DNA of 64,000 bases from Ampullaceana balthica (GCA_944989445.1 CALYLW010000322.1:62001-126000); one strand, 5' to 3'. Counted from the stretch's first letter, positions 36,701 through 50,137 are shown. Numbers and translations: made by a program. Notes: generated by a model from the sequence alone, not told the origin.

Positions 36701-38905
36701 AACAATATAATTTGCAATTGTCACACATTTCATGACCTATTGCAAACATAAGAAAATCTAACATTTTATAATATTTCAATTTTTCTTTCATTCTGGAAAA
36801 AAGGCTTGTTTTATTATCAATAGTTGTATAACTAAATTTATCTTATTAAACAATAATAAGAACATAAAACAACAGTTACAATAAATATTACTTTGATTTC
36901 TTTTAATTGATAAATTTAAATTATATTAATTTAAATCATTTGCTATTAAATAGGTTGGATAAAAATTTATGAAGCAAAATAAAACTTTCAAAAACTGATA
37001 ATTTATGACATTGTAAGAATGTTCTTGTAGTATTAAATCAAAGAACAAAGTCTGGTTAATGGATTTCATTAAAATATTATTTTTTAAAAAAAATAATAAA
37101 TTATAGTATTATAAATATGTCAATTGAGTATTAAATAGAAGATGACATTTATAAAATGTAACATTATATTGGTGACAGCTTAAGTTATGTTGATAAAATA
37201 ATGCAAATTTTAAAGAAAACAAATTTAGTTACATTTAAATAGTACGAAAAAATGAGTAACACAATATCTAAGGTGACAAAAATATTTATGACATTTTCAA
37301 AGCTAAAATTTTTTTTCATTTTCTCCAGTACTTGTTACAAAACTAGTAAAATTGATTTTTAAGTAAATAATATTTTATGATTTTATGTTATACTTATTTG
37401 CTTCCCCCCCCCCTTTTATTACTATGCAATCACAAGAAAGAAAAAAACAAAAACTACAAGAAAATTATTTGTGCGTGTTATATTTATAAATATAATGCAC
37501 ATTAAAACATTTTTTAAAAAATATCAACAAAATAATAAAAAATTATAATGAAATAATAATTTCAATCTATTTTGGAGCAACATCATTATGTGTAAGGTTA
37601 ATGAATATAAAGTTTACATTGACACTTCATTTTATAATAAATAAATACCATCAACTAATGTAATTTTCATTTTCTAATGCCAATGCTATTTGTTGGTGTG
37701 TATCATTAACTAGTTGAAAATTATTTCTTTCTTTCTGAAATATATATTTTTAAAAAAAAGGTAGTATTAAATAATATTTTGTTTAAATAATTAATTAAAT
37801 TGATGCTAAATAAAATTTAGTACAAAGTATTAATAATTATTTCCAAGGCAATGTATTGAGTACTAAAAGTATGAATATAAATAGTCGACAAATAGCTATT
37901 AAAAAAATAATTTTAATACATTAAAATTTATATGTAAATAATCTAAATAATATAGTAATCTCTGTTCTGATTCTTATACTTAGTACATTTTTATAAAATA
38001 TATATAGCAAAGGTATTTTTCGCAGACTATCACAATCACGAATGTGACAACTCAATACCTGTCAATTGCCTAAAGCAAAAGTCAATAACAATATCAATTA
38101 TAGCCTCAAAAGGCTATATCAATATCATCTATAATTGATGTATAGTCTACAGAGTTAATGTATGAAATATAATCTTTAAAAATTTATTTATTTGATTTTT
38201 AAATATCTTCAATTATTTTTTTAAATTTAAAATTAACATTGTCACAGACTTTGCACTCTTCACAGTAAGCTAAATCACATTTTAAATGATTTTATTTTTG
38301 TGATACGTATGATTTCGACTCTAAGACTAGGTCGAGAGTCTCGGCAGAATGGTTGAATCTATTACCGCATCAGAAATAGTAGCATACTTAATAAGTTTCA
38401 TTATTATTGTGCAATTAATCAAAAGTATTTCAAAAGTATTTCTAATATATTTAATAAATTTTGTTTGAGTGATAAGCCTGTGTGTCAGCAGCTGCTTACA
38501 ATCACGTGCGTCATGTATCCATAGTAACTAATAAAAACGTCTGAATCAAATAAAATCTGAAATATAATAATAATAATTAAAATATATTTAATGAAATTAA
38601 TTTTAGATGTTTTTTTTATTAATATTTTAAATGCTATATAGAAAATTTAAAAAATTCAACAATATATTAATTAAAAGTTTGTATACACTAAGGGCCTTTA
38701 CTTTTATTATTTTTTTTTAATGTTTAAGTCCGCTAAAATTTTCCTGATGCTTTTTTAGCAATTGCATAATAATTTTACATCACATAATTCAAATGTTCGT
38801 TCGATTACTCTTAAAGATAATTGGTTTATAAAATTATTGTTTTATTTTAATTATATAAAAATAATTTAAATATAACTAAGAATTGTTCCAAAATTTAGAA
38901 CGAGA
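36701..38905. other. AT-rich stretch, no gene seen
   Basis: Poly-A/T runs, a poly-C run at 37404-37413, and no reading frame or transposon terminus that I can support. Confidence 0.5.
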
Positions 38906-41000
38906 GCAATGCCGTGCGATGCTACGGGTAGGCACAATGAAAATAACTTTCCCCTTAATAATGAGTGTAAACGTATCAGGAGATTAGGGTAGTGATAAAT
39001 CAAACCCCTTCTTTATAAAAATCACGATATGTGTGTCTAGAAAATAGAAAGTCTGATGATTTAAATATAACCCATCAATTTTGGTATTTCTACTTTAATA
39101 ACGCACGCTTTTGTCTATATACTTTACCAGAATAACAAAGGTCCTTAACAGTTACAAAAATCTAATGGGCAAGGCTCAATTTCGTTTTCCATGAATCAAA
39201 AAATGAAAACAATATCGTTGATTCCTATGGATCTAGGAAAAAGCTCTTAAAATCACCCACTCCATTTTATAAGCTAAGTATGAAATTAGTTCAAGACGAA
39301 TAGGATATTTTTTAGCATAGTAACAAAGCAATAAATTGGCAGATACTTGTTTCACTTAAATAACGGATTATTTTTCTTTCTATTTATATTCAAGCCTTTT
39401 TTCATTAGAGCTTTTTTAGCTTATAAAATGACATATAAGTTAGGGCTTAATATATAACATATATTATGTAGGCATTTGATTTTAAAACAGAATAGTTTTT
39501 AAAAAATCAGTCTGTATACAAAAATTTATCCTCTTTGTATAATATTGCTCAACTAAAATCAAGTTGTTATGTCACAATATCAGTTGCTATTAGTGTATTT
39601 TTTGCCAGAACAGGGGTAGGCACAATTAAAAAATAACTTTATTTGGTTTTTGGTCTCAAATTTCCCTTAAAAATGAATGTAAATGCATCATGAAATTAGG
39701 GTAGTGATAAATCAAACCACTTCTTATAAAATTCACAATATGTGTGTCGAGAAAATAGAAAGTATGATGAATTTAATTAATAACCATCAATTTTGGTATG
39801 TCTGCTTTAATAACGCATGCTTTTCTCTATATAATATACTCCTACAGAATATGAAAGTTACTTATCAGTAGTTATAAAAATCTAATCGGCAAGGCTCAAT
39901 TTCTTTTCACATGAATAAAAAAATATATATATATGTCCATATGATTCCTTTGGTTCTAGGAAAATGCTCTAAAAAACACAATTTCCATTGTATAGTTTAA
40001 GTTTAAGCATGAAATTAGTTTAAGACAAATTACTTATTATTGTTGCCAGATAATATTTATTTGAATATATATGCTTAGTGGAGGGTGGAAATATGGTTTA
40101 TGGGTTTAAAATACACATTTTCTTTTCACACGAATATTAAGATAAAAACAATGTTTTATTTTTTTTAATTCCTAGAGATTGATTTTCTAATAAATTATAT
40201 CATTTTGAAAGGACTTCCCACTCTTTTCTTCTAGTATTAACAAAGCAATAAATTGGCAGATACTTGTTCCACAAAAATAAATCTTATCTTATCTTATCTG
40301 TTTACATGCCCGAATTCCGGACGGGAAGAAGGAAAACTTGTATGTGTTTGTTCTTGCATACGGAATAAGAAAGGTGTTTTTATCCTTATGTCTATCTGAG
40401 GGTTGTATTAAGTTATCTTTGTGTTGTATTTCTAAATTAGAATTAATTGCTTTATGTATGATTACTACTTTGCTCTTGGTTCTTCTATCCTCTAGTGTTT
40501 CAAGGTTTAATGATTTAACTAATGGTGTTATTCTTGTCAGTTTTGAATATTCTCAAGTAATGAATCTGGCAGCTCTTTTTTGAATTTGTTCTAGTTTATC
40601 AATGTTTTCTTTGGTGGATGGGTCCCATACAGAAGATGCATATTCTAGTACAGGTCTCACCAAAGTGAGGTAGCATTTTAGGATTACTTTTCGTTGTATT
40701 TGTATTTAAGCCTTTTTTCCTTGTAGCTTTTTTTAGCTTATACAATGACATATTTGGTAATGGTCTTAATATATAACATATATTTGTAGGCATTTAATAT
40801 TAAATCATAATAATTTAAAAAAGATTTTTTTCAAGAAAGTGTGTACAGCTTGAAAGAAAACTGCCATTTAGTAAACCACATGATCTGCCTTTGAAATCAG
40901 TCTTTATACAAAACTTTATCCTCGTTGCATAATATTGCTCAAATAAAATCAAGCTGTTATGTCTAAATATCAGTTGCTGTTAGTGTATTTTTTCGCTTGA
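38906..41000. repeat. Tandem duplication of a segment of about 700 bp, second copy invaded by a LINE
   Basis: Copy 1 (38930-39606) and copy 2 (39613-40270 plus 40689-41000) share gggtaggcacaat, attagggtagtgataaatca, the 20-mer aaagcaataaattggcagat and ttatgtcnnaatatcagttg in order. Copy 1 is continuous where copy 2 carries the LINE. Confidence 0.85.
40275..40688 (-). mobile_element. 5'-truncated CR1-like LINE, RT C-terminus and tail
   Basis: The minus strand reads CYLTLVRPVLEYASSVWDPS, KENIDKLEQIQKRAARFIT, stop, EYSKLTRITPLVKSLNLETL, then EDRRTKSKVVIIHKAIN and KFSFFPSGIRA. These are the standard C-terminal motifs of CR1/Jockey-type RT proteins, 5'-truncated within the RT C-terminal region. 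One internal TGA. After the stop come ataagataagataaga-type repeats, the usual CR1-like 3' end. The sister duplication at about 39360 is the empty site. Confidence 0.9.
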
Positions 41001-41975
41001 GCACGCACTTTCTGAAGCTAGAACCTATATATGAGTCGTAATACCCGCGATATGTCTTTACACTAAATATATTTGTACCTTAAAGAACAGTACAGTTAAT
41101 ACCCGAAGTGTGTGCCACGCAACTCATTGTTCTAGAAATGTAACTATATTTTTAATGAATGTTTTAGTTTTGTTAGCTCTTAAATACCTTTCTTAGCAAT
41201 GATTTTTTATGGGAAAAGCATATCATTTATGTGAATTTTGATGCCTAAGTAAGGTGTGTATGGGTTTTAATTGTTTTAAAGAAACATTTTGAATCGCAAG
41301 GTCTGGGCTAAAAATTTACCCTGCTGGTTTAGTTTAATCTATGCAAAAAGTATAAAAACAGTTGCTAAGCTACATTGTTTATGTCATCCAGGGTTGGGCG
41401 ATATTTTTTACTCTTACCCCACTAATAAATGGTACAAATCAAAAGGTCATAAAGTTGTACTCAATATAAAAATAGCTGTTCCACTTATTACCCACACTCA
41501 TAGGTCCGTGCATATAACTCCTATATATAATACATATTCGTCTATAAAAGTACCGACTTTTTTTTTCATTCCTTCTATTTCCTTGGGGCAGTTTATGGAG
41601 CAATCGTTCCAGAAAAAAAAATCGTGTAAACTATTTAAGCACCGAAGGAAAATAAATCTCCCACCTAAGAATCAATGGCATTGCTTTCATCACTAATCAC
41701 TTGCTTCGTGCATTTTTTTATTTAAAATATAACTTACCTAGCATGTTTAACTTAATTTATGCAAAAAGAATATTAACAGTGGCTAAGCTATAGTGTTTGG
41801 TATCTGGTTTCACTCATGTGCTTTCTTTCTCTAATGCATTGAATACATTGTTAGTATTTGATTATTTATAACTAACTTTTAAAATGTCAAATACATTAGT
41901 TATTGAAATTAGACATATAAAAGATACAAATAAAAGTGGTAAAATGATACTGTGTATTTGATAATAAAGAAAATA
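41001..41975. other. AT-rich stretch, no supported gene
   Basis: A 135-codon open frame near 41289-41696 lacks any recognisable domain or splice context. gtttaacttaatttatgcaaaaag recurs within the stretch (41330 and 41748), hinting at a diverged duplication. Confidence 0.45.
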
Positions 41976-44900
41976 ATCTATATATATATAAATCAATGTA
42001 TGTATGTATGTATGTATGTATGTATGTATGTATGCATGTCTGTTATAGTTGACTAAACCATTCATCCGATCGCAATGAAACTTTTGGAGACTTTTGAGTA
42101 CGCTCCCGGGATGAAAATAGGCTACTTTTTTTCAAAATTTAACACTCATGGGGCGCCGGGGGCCCATAATGAGAATTTTGTCTGATATGAGCTATATAAA
42201 AATTAGTTTAGGGCTTAGCTGCTTGGAAAATGAATGGATCTTGACCAAACTTGGTACATAACAACTTGATAGCCTATATTTAAGTATCATATGGCATTGA
42301 ACTCCTAATGTCCGTTTCTTCGGGGCCGGGGGCCCAAAATCTTTTTTTGTGTAAGCGTTAGATACTTTATTCCCGTTAGCTGACTAAACCATTCATCCGA
42401 TCGCCATGAAACTTTTGGAGACTTTTGAGTACGCTCCCGGGATGGAAATCGCCTACTTTTTGTCAAAATTTAACACTCATGGGGCGCCGGGGGTCCCATA
42501 ATGAGAATTTATTCTTATATGAGCTATATAAAAATTAGTTTAGGGCTTAGCTGCTTGGAAAATGAATGGATCTTGACCAAACTTGGTACATAACAACTTG
42601 ATAGCCTATATTAAAGTATCATATGGCATTGAATTCCTAATGTCCGTTCCTTCGGGGCCGGGGGGCCCAAAATCTTTATTTGTGTAAGCATTAGATACTT
42701 TATTCCCGTTAGCTGACTAAACTATTCATCCGATCGCCATGAAACTTTTGGAGACTTTTGAGTACGCTCCCGGGATGGAAATAGGCTACTTTTTTCAAAA
42801 TTTAACACTCATGGGGCGCTGGGGGCCCATAATCAGAATTCTTTCTTATATGAGCAATATACAAATTAGTTTGGGGCTTAGCTGCTTGGAAAATGAATGG
42901 ATCTTGACCAAACTTGGTACATAACAACTTGATAGCCAATATTAAAGTACCATATGGCATTGAACTCCTAATGTCCATTGCTTCGGGGCCAGGGGCCCAA
43001 AATCTTTTTTTTGTGTAAGCGTTGAATACTTTATTCCCGTTAGGATTTACACGATCTTGAAAAGCATTGACTAATATATCTATCATGATCCAGATTGAAA
43101 TGAACAGGTATTTTAAAGTTAATGTCTTGCACCGATTGGGCACGGGGCCCTTAATGTTGTTTTTGCTAATCTTATCTATATATTTAAAAATCAATGTATG
43201 TATGTATGTATGTATGTATGCATGTCTGTTATAGCTGACAAAACCATTCATCCGATCGCCATGAAACTTTTGGAGACTTTTGAGTACTCTCCCGGCATGG
43301 AAATAGGCTAATTTTTTCAAAAATTAACACTCATGGGGCGCCGGGGGCCCATAATGAGATTTTTTTCTTATATGAGTTATATAAAAAAAAGTTTAGGGGT
43401 TAGCTGCTTGGAAAATGAATGGAACTTGACCAAACTTGGTACATAACAACTTGATAGCCTATATTAAAGTACCATAGGGCATTGAACTCCTAATGTCCGT
43501 TCCTTCGGGGCCGGGGGCCCAAAATCTTTTTTTTTGTTTTTTTGTAACTGTTAAATACTTTATTCCCGTTATGATTTACACGATCTTGAAAAGCATTGAC
43601 TAATATATCTATCATTATCCAGATTGAAATGAACAGGTATGTTAAAGTTAACTTCTAGCACCGTTTGGGCCCGGGGGCCCTCAACGTTGTTTTTTCTAAT
43701 GTTATATCTATATATATAAAAATCAATGTATGTATGTATGTATGTATGCATGCATGTCTTTTATAGCTGACTAAACCATTCATCCGATCGCCATGAAACT
43801 TTTGAATATTTTTGAGTACGCTCTTGGGATGGCCACAGGCTACATTTTTCAAAATTGAACCCTCATGGGGTGCCGGGGGCCCATAAAATGATTTATTTTC
43901 TTATATATGAGCTATATAAAATTAGTTTAAGCGGTAGCTATTAGGTAAATTGATGGATATTAACCAAACTTTGTTTATAACAACTTGGTAGCCAATATAG
44001 AAATACTAAATGGACTAATTTCCTAATGTCCATTTCTTCGGGACTGGGGGCCCAAAATGTCTTATTTCATAAACGTTTAATATTTTATTCCCCATTCAAT
44101 TATTAAAGATATTGAGAAATATAGATAAATATATCCACATTGAAATTGATTGAAATGAACAGGAGTTTTGAACTTGACATTTTGCACTAAATGGGCCCTG
44201 GGGCCCTTAATGTCGTTTTTTGCTTTTATGAGCTGTATAAAAATGAGTGTATGCGTTAACTACTGAGTAAATGAATGGATCTTAACTAAACTTGGTATAT
44301 AAAAACTGGGTAGCCCATATTAAAATAACAAAGGGCACTGCACTTCTAATTTTTAATTGTTCAGGGCCGGGGGCCCTAAATGTATTATTTCGTATGTGTT
44401 TGCGATATTATTTCCCATTCTATTTTAACGATCTTAAGAAATATATCAATGATGAGACTGAATTAAAATGAACACAGCATTTTGAAATTTACATCTTACA
44501 TTGAATGGGCTGGGGACCCCAAATGTCTTTTTTTGTGTATACTCTAAGATATTATTTCCCACTCAGTTTTTAACGATCTTGAGAAATATATCCATGATTA
44601 AAATGAATTTAAATGAACATGTTTTAAAAATGTACATCTTGAATTCAACGGGCCTGGGGACCCCTTAATGTAGTTTTCCTTATATCTACATATATATAAA
44701 AATTAGTTTAGGTGTTAGCAAATGAGAAAATAAATGGATTTTGACCAAACGCGGTATATAAAAACTTAAAAGACTATATTAAATTTCTATAGGGCACTGA
44801 TCTCATATTGTCCATTTCATCGGGGCTAGGGGCCCTAAATGTGTTTTTACTAAATTTTTAATATTGTATTCCCCATTCAATTTTACACGATATTGAGAAA

Positions 44901-45065
44901 TATAGATACATATATTTATATTTTTGTTATGAAATTGATTGAAATGAACAGATTTTCGAACTTCATATTTTAAACTGATGGGCCTGGTGACCCTTAAAGT
45001 AATTTATTTTTTATCTATATATATTCCTTTTTACTGAGATCGTTGCACCGCACGACGGGTCTGCT
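41976..45065 (+). mobile_element. Helitron-like block of tandem modules (period about 333 bp)
   Basis: Several copies begin a/tctatatatataaaaatcaa followed by (tatg)n at 41978, 43172 and 43704. Each contains accattcatccgatcgccat, gaaacttttggagacttttg, the palindromic gggggccc motif and accaaacttggtacataaca. In 42050-43050 the module repeats at 333-334 bp; later modules decay to about 45000. The right end is cgacgggtctgctagt, matching the CTRR-type 3' end of Helitrons, as the TC start matches their 5' end. No Rep/helicase gene, so non-autonomous. Assignment is inferred from ends only. Confidence 0.55.
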
Positions 45066-46312
45066 AGTAGTATATAAATATTGTTAAAATATTGCGCTAA
45101 AAAAACAAGGACTATGGTTTGAAAAACAAAACGTTAGGTAGATTAACGTTGAAAATAAATGTAGACATCTATAGAAAGATTACTGCAAACAATTTTTCGA
45201 ACGTCTGGATAAAATACATTTCAGAAATACATAAAGGAAACTGTGTATAGATGTAATTTGAAAACAAATATTAATTCTAAATTTTTAAAAAAAATATATA
45301 CGTAGTCTTTTTAGAGGCGCAACATTATCAGACATAAAAATAAACCGTTTCATTACATTTAGTTTACAACATAATACACACACACTCACTTTATTCACAC
45401 ACTTGCACACACAAACATAAACACACAAACATATAGTACCATTAAAAAAAATCACATTTCATTGAAATAGCCGCGGCTCTTTTTACTTTGTTTCCATTTT
45501 ACAAATTAATATGAGCTCGAACTATGGCGTAAAAGTCACAATATTTTATGGCGAGAAACGCCGTCTTGTTAATCTCGACACCAAAACTTTTATTATTTTA
45601 CGTCTTAATTTTCAATAATTTATTTTATTTTCGGGAGTTACCCGGCATAGCGAGCACCCACACACACACACGCGGCTTCAGACGCGCTTAGGCGCAATAT
45701 ATATAGGGATGATTGTCTATTAAAACAGAATAGATTATTTTTTTATACTTTAAAATGCATATATTTTTTTTAATGAAAGGTTGAATTTTAAGTACTCATA
45801 ATTCGAAGTTGTAGTATTTAAGTATTGATATGGCCCATCTATTAAATAATTATTGCAGACGACAGACGAATCTTTTGATCATTCCAAGGAAGATGTTCAC
45901 TAGCTGACATAACTTGAAAACTCATTTGACCGTACTTTAACTGCCTATGCGTCTTACCGTTTTTATTTAATTTTTAACTGAGCAGATGTCAAACAATGTG
46001 TATATACAGTTTTTATTCTTTTAAATAATTGATTAGCTTAATTGTAAAAAGTATTAAAATTTGACATCTGTCTGATCAGTTTTTACTACAGTTAATTAGT
46101 CAGCTAAAACTAGCGAAATTTAATAACACAGCACTTTTCTCGTGCGCTAATGTACTCACATTGTCGATAAATGGGACAAATAAGAACAAGGGTCTATCAA
46201 CTAAAATTTATTTTTTAAATCGAACATGAAATATGTATAAACTTTTTAAATTTAAATTTTTAAAAAAAAATTATGTTTATAATTGTTTAATTCTTTTTTT
46301 TTCTATTTTCAG
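45066..46312. other. Unassigned sequence left of the protease gene
   Basis: Contains a CA-rich tract at 45378-45430 and a GC-richer patch at 45640-45700 (acccggcatagcgagcaccc) that may be an old transposon end. No exon with matching phase was found for the missing first exon of the protease gene. Confidence 0.45.
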
Positions 46313-46967
46313 AATGCTTACACTAACTCATGTCTGGTAACAGAAAATTTCAATGAGTTACAAAACAATGGTAAAATTTTGCTACAAATAACTTTAAATA
46401 TATTTATTTTTAATATACATTTCTTATAGAATTTCGTAACAATTTTCATAGAAGAGAGAGAGAGAGAAGGAGGAAGAGAGAAAAAATTTAGAGAGGGACA
46501 GAGATAGAGAGAGAGATTAGGCATCGAAAGTGAGAGTGAGAGAGAAAGCGTCAAAAGAGAGAAAAAGAGGAGAGCGAGAAAGCGTCCTAATAAGATAGAT
46601 AATGTGTATTAGAAGAGACATAGACAGCGACAAAGAAATCAACAGAGGGAGAGAGATGGAGAATAAAACTGATATAGATATAGCATATGACAGAAAAATA
46701 GAAAGAAATATTTAGAATACAAGAGTTAATTTAGAATTGATTTTATTAATATATCAAATAACTACCTTATTCAGAATATTGCCAAGAGCACATCCACAGT
46801 GAATTTGACATACATGACGGACAACCAGATGTCAAAGATGGCAGATGTGACAAGAAAGATCAATCAAGTTTTTGCTCAGGTAATATTATGTTGATATAAA
46901 TTTAATGGATGTATAACATATAATGAAAACTTTCTTGAACATTTTCAATTATCCCAGTTGAATTGAA

Positions 46968-47011
<44 letters not shown>

Positions 47012-47286
47012 GTGTGAGAAAGACATGAATCATTATAATATTATCTTATTGTAAATATAACATATTTGATTTATATCATAATTAGATCATCTTAAAGAAC
47101 AAAGCCAAGAAAAAAATAAACCAGATGACAGTCAAGAAGATCTCACAGAAGACAGACTGGAAGATGACACAGAGGACAGCCTGGAAGATGACACAGAGGA
47201 CAGCCTGGAAGATGACACAAATGACAGTCAGGTTGCTGAGCCAAATGTCAAATGCAACAAGAAGGATCTTTCAGATATTTTCTGTG
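46313..47286 (+). CDS. Protease gene (copy B), three upstream exons
   Basis: Three exons with GT-AG borders and matching phases. 46313-46370 encodes NAYTNSCLVTENFNELQNN. 46775-46879 encodes YCQEHIHSEFDIHDGQPD and ends GRCDKKDQSSFCS. 47086-47286 encodes the acidic repeat EDDTEDSL (three rounds) and ends VKCNKKDLSDIFC. All end in phase 1 and the next starts with two bases, joining without frame loss to the protease exon at 47538. Exons two and three share the ending C-[DN]-K-K-D-x-S-x(2)-F-C, so this part looks built from duplicated symmetrical exons. It is probably the extracellular N-terminal region of the protease. The signal-peptide exon was not found. Confidence 0.6.
46440..46735. repeat. 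Purine-rich (GA) tract in the protease intron
   Basis: Imperfect GAGA-rich DNA at 46451-46690, strongest to 46560, and a pure (GA)n at about 46971-47005 in the next intron. The minus-strand open frame here is low complexity and not a gene. Confidence 0.85.
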
Positions 47287-47537
47287 GTAAATCTCCTTTT
47301 ATATATTAGTTGATATATAACAATACAACAGTTTAATTTCAACGGCTATCATTGTTGTATCCAACATTCTATATCCACCTTTATTAAAAAATGTCTCATA
47401 ATTCATATTAGAAATTAATCTTTGAATCTATTGAAACGAAATAATAGACTAAATGAAATCTATTTCAATAGAGATAATAGAAGAGAGACAGGTGTAAGAC
47501 ATGGATTAAAATGTACTTTCTTTGATGACCTTGTCAG

Positions 47538-48442
47538 GTACACATGAAACCCAGGTGTCAGAAGGAGGAGAAGCAGATCTACACAAACATCTTGATGCTG
47601 TGAGAAGAATCCAGGTCACACACAGTTTGTACCTGTCAACGATTTTAACATCAATCACCTGCCTGAAGGTAACCATGACAACCTCCTAGTTGAGTACATC
47701 AAAGCTGTAGCTGACCTCACTGTCAGGGTAGCTGTTACAATGACCAGTACAGAAAGACCAGAGTTTTGGCCAAACACCAAACAACCATATGCATTTTATG
47801 ACAAGAGAGGAAGTGACGTCATGAGAGTAGGGACTGGGAGGTGAGGTATGTAAACATTAAATACAACAAGGGAACTTGTCCATGTCACAAGTGTCAACAC
47901 TCGGACACACCCAGCAAAGTGTGGGGGGAGGTAAGGATGTACACGGCCACACACGTGGTGTTTGATGACCTTGAGGCGAGACACACCACGTGTAGATTGT
48001 TCTTTGATAGACAAGATAGTCCACTGGTCACTCTTGATGGCTGGACGGTGGTGATGCAAACATTGAGGAAGACAGGTGTTGGTTGAAATGTGTGACATGT
48101 GACGTAGATTTACTGAACAAACTGGACAAGATGGTGGACCACTGGGATGATCTATGGAAGAAAGTAAACAACAAATATGGCGGACGTGGAGACAAGTTGA
48201 CATTGATAGTATCACATCCACATGGATGTCCTAAACAGATCTCTGTAGGACACTGGATAGACAGGTACAAGGTGAGTGATGTTAGGACCAAGTACACGTA
48301 CACAACATGTACATGTCCAGGCAGTAGTGGGGCTATGTCCACCCACTGGGGTATGATGTGGCTGGTTGTATGCCACCATGTCCACAGTGGGGTCAACTCT
48401 GAGGGAAGAAATTTTAGTGGCGCTGGTTGGGACTGGAGCTAA
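47538..48442 (+). pseudogene. Trypsin-like serine protease terminal exon (copy B), frameshifted
   Basis: Aligns to 8498-9408 throughout and keeps YTATHVVFDD (His), CVTCDVDLL (Asp) and CPGSSGA (Ser). Relative to copy A it lacks single bases near 47598, 47840, 48052 and 48332, which break the frame at least four times. A compensating change near the last restores the ending FSGAGWDWS. The upstream exons are intact, so the gene decayed from its last exon. Alternatively, these are assembly deletions. All four are 1-nt losses and only some are in short runs of one base. The stop is TAA at 48440-48442. Confidence 0.75.
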
Positions 48443-48526
48443 TATCTATAATGTAAACAATGTTATAATATTTTATATACTTTATACAAACTTGTATCAA
48501 CTGTTGATTGTTGTAATAGACAACAC

Positions 48527-48765
48527 CCTCTACCACGCCCCATGTACACCACAACACCACGCCCCATGTACACCACAACACCACGCCCCATGTACACCAC
48601 AACACCACGCCCCATGTACACCACAACACCACGCCCCATGTACACCACAACACCACGCCCCATGTACACCACAACACCACGCCCCATGTACACCACAACA
48701 CCACGCCCCATGTACACCACAACACCACGCCCCATGTACACCACAACACCACGCCCCATGTGCGC
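48527..48765. repeat. 24-bp minisatellite, 10 nearly identical copies (block B)
   Basis: Same unit and place as 9498-9704, but more homogeneous than in A. 48766-49112 after it is the collinear unique flank with aataaagcttgaccactacc. Confidence 0.96.
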
Positions 48766-49112
48766 CCTAACCACCAGTGTCGGCACCCTACCTCCTACAT
48801 TCCCATGTACTTATGAATTATTACTAGAAAATGTTTTTATTGTTTACATTTTGACTTGATACAAACTGGTATCAAATGGACACTATTTTAATAAAGCTTG
48901 ACCACTACCACATTTAATGCATCCACCTCACTACCATTGTCAGCACCCTCAACAACAAAGTCGGCACCCCTACCATCAGTGTCGGATCCCTTACCCTTAA
49001 TTTACCCATTTCATGTACTTATAAACTGTTAATATCAAATAAATATTTATGTTTAAAAATCTATTTTTTTAAATAACTTGTACCAAAATGTTAAATGACT
49101 ATAAAATACAAC

Positions 49113-49440
49113 ACAGTCTATCACACCCCATGAGCCCCCCCAGTCTATCACGCCCCATGTGCGCCCCAGTACCAGTCTATCACGCCCATGTGCGCCCCCA
49201 GTACAGTCTATCACGCCCCATTTGCCGCCCACTACCAGTCTATCACGCCCCATGTGCGCCCCCAGTCTATCACGCCCCATGTGCGCCCCCATACCAGTCT
49301 ATCACGCTCATGTGCACCCCCAGTCTATCACGCCCATGTGCACCCCCAGTCTATAGCCCCATGTGCGCCCCCATACAGTTTATCACGCCCATGGCGCCCC
49401 CAGTCTATCACGCCCCATGTGCGCCCCCAGTACAAGTATT
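49113..49440. repeat. cagtctatcacgcccc minisatellite, uninterrupted (block B)
   Basis: Counterpart of 10033-10962 plus 16816-17165. No inverted-repeat element here, so this is the empty site. 49441-49767 is collinear unique sequence that is also the empty site of the Penelope inverted repeat (about 49727). Confidence 0.93.
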
Positions 49441-49767
49441 TCACACCCACCTCTAACTATTTTTTGTCAATAAAACATAGTCACATACAATTGTTAATCT
49501 ATGTTTTTAAAATAAATCAGCGACTATTTATATAACTAATATAAACTATTGTTTCTTGTCATTGATAACAGCCATTTTAACGCCCCATGTGCGCCCCAAG
49601 CTTAATTTTTGGCACCCCTATCTCCAACAATTCTATCTAATGTATTAATAACACTATATCTTTTGTTCTCTATTTATTACAGTAAGTTCTTATTGAAACT
49701 GTGACTATATAAACTAATCATGTTTTGAAAGTTGTATTAGACTCTAATACATCAAATTATCACCACC

Positions 49768-50137
49768 AACAACACGCCTCATGTACACTCTCACCTTCCA
49801 TATCGGCACCCACACCACCAACAACACGCCTCATGTACACTCTCACCTTCCATATCGGCACCACACCACCAACAACACGCCTCATGTACACTCTCACCTT
49901 CCATATCGGCACCCACACCACCAACAACACGCCTCATGTACACTCTCACCTTCCATATCGGCACCCACACCACCAACAACACGCCTCATGTACACTCTCA
50001 CCTTCCATATCGGCACCCACACCACCAACAACACGCCTCATGTACACTCTCACCTTCCATATCGGCACACACACCACCAACAACACGCCTCATGTACACT
50101 CTCACCTTCCATATCGGCACCCACACCACCAACAAAC
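49768..50137. repeat. 51-bp minisatellite, 7 copies (block B)
   Basis: Same unit as 17965-18800. Confidence 0.97.

Noticed and set aside
38300..38360. Possible tRNA-like stem (gactctaagactaggtcgag)
   Set aside because: No complete cloverleaf, no B box, no CCA-side acceptor pairing.
41289..41696. 135-codon open frame
   Set aside because: No Met at its start codon, no domain, AT-rich composition like its surroundings.
42802..43320. 172-codon minus-strand frame
   Set aside because: Lies wholly inside the Helitron-like modules and repeats with them.
46318..46554. Serine/leucine-rich minus-strand frame
   Set aside because: Translation of a GA-rich low-complexity tract overlapping a plus-strand exon.
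47796..48396. Minus-strand frames opposite the protease exon
   Set aside because: Shadows of the conserved protease coding strand; the same shadow appears at 8647-8976.
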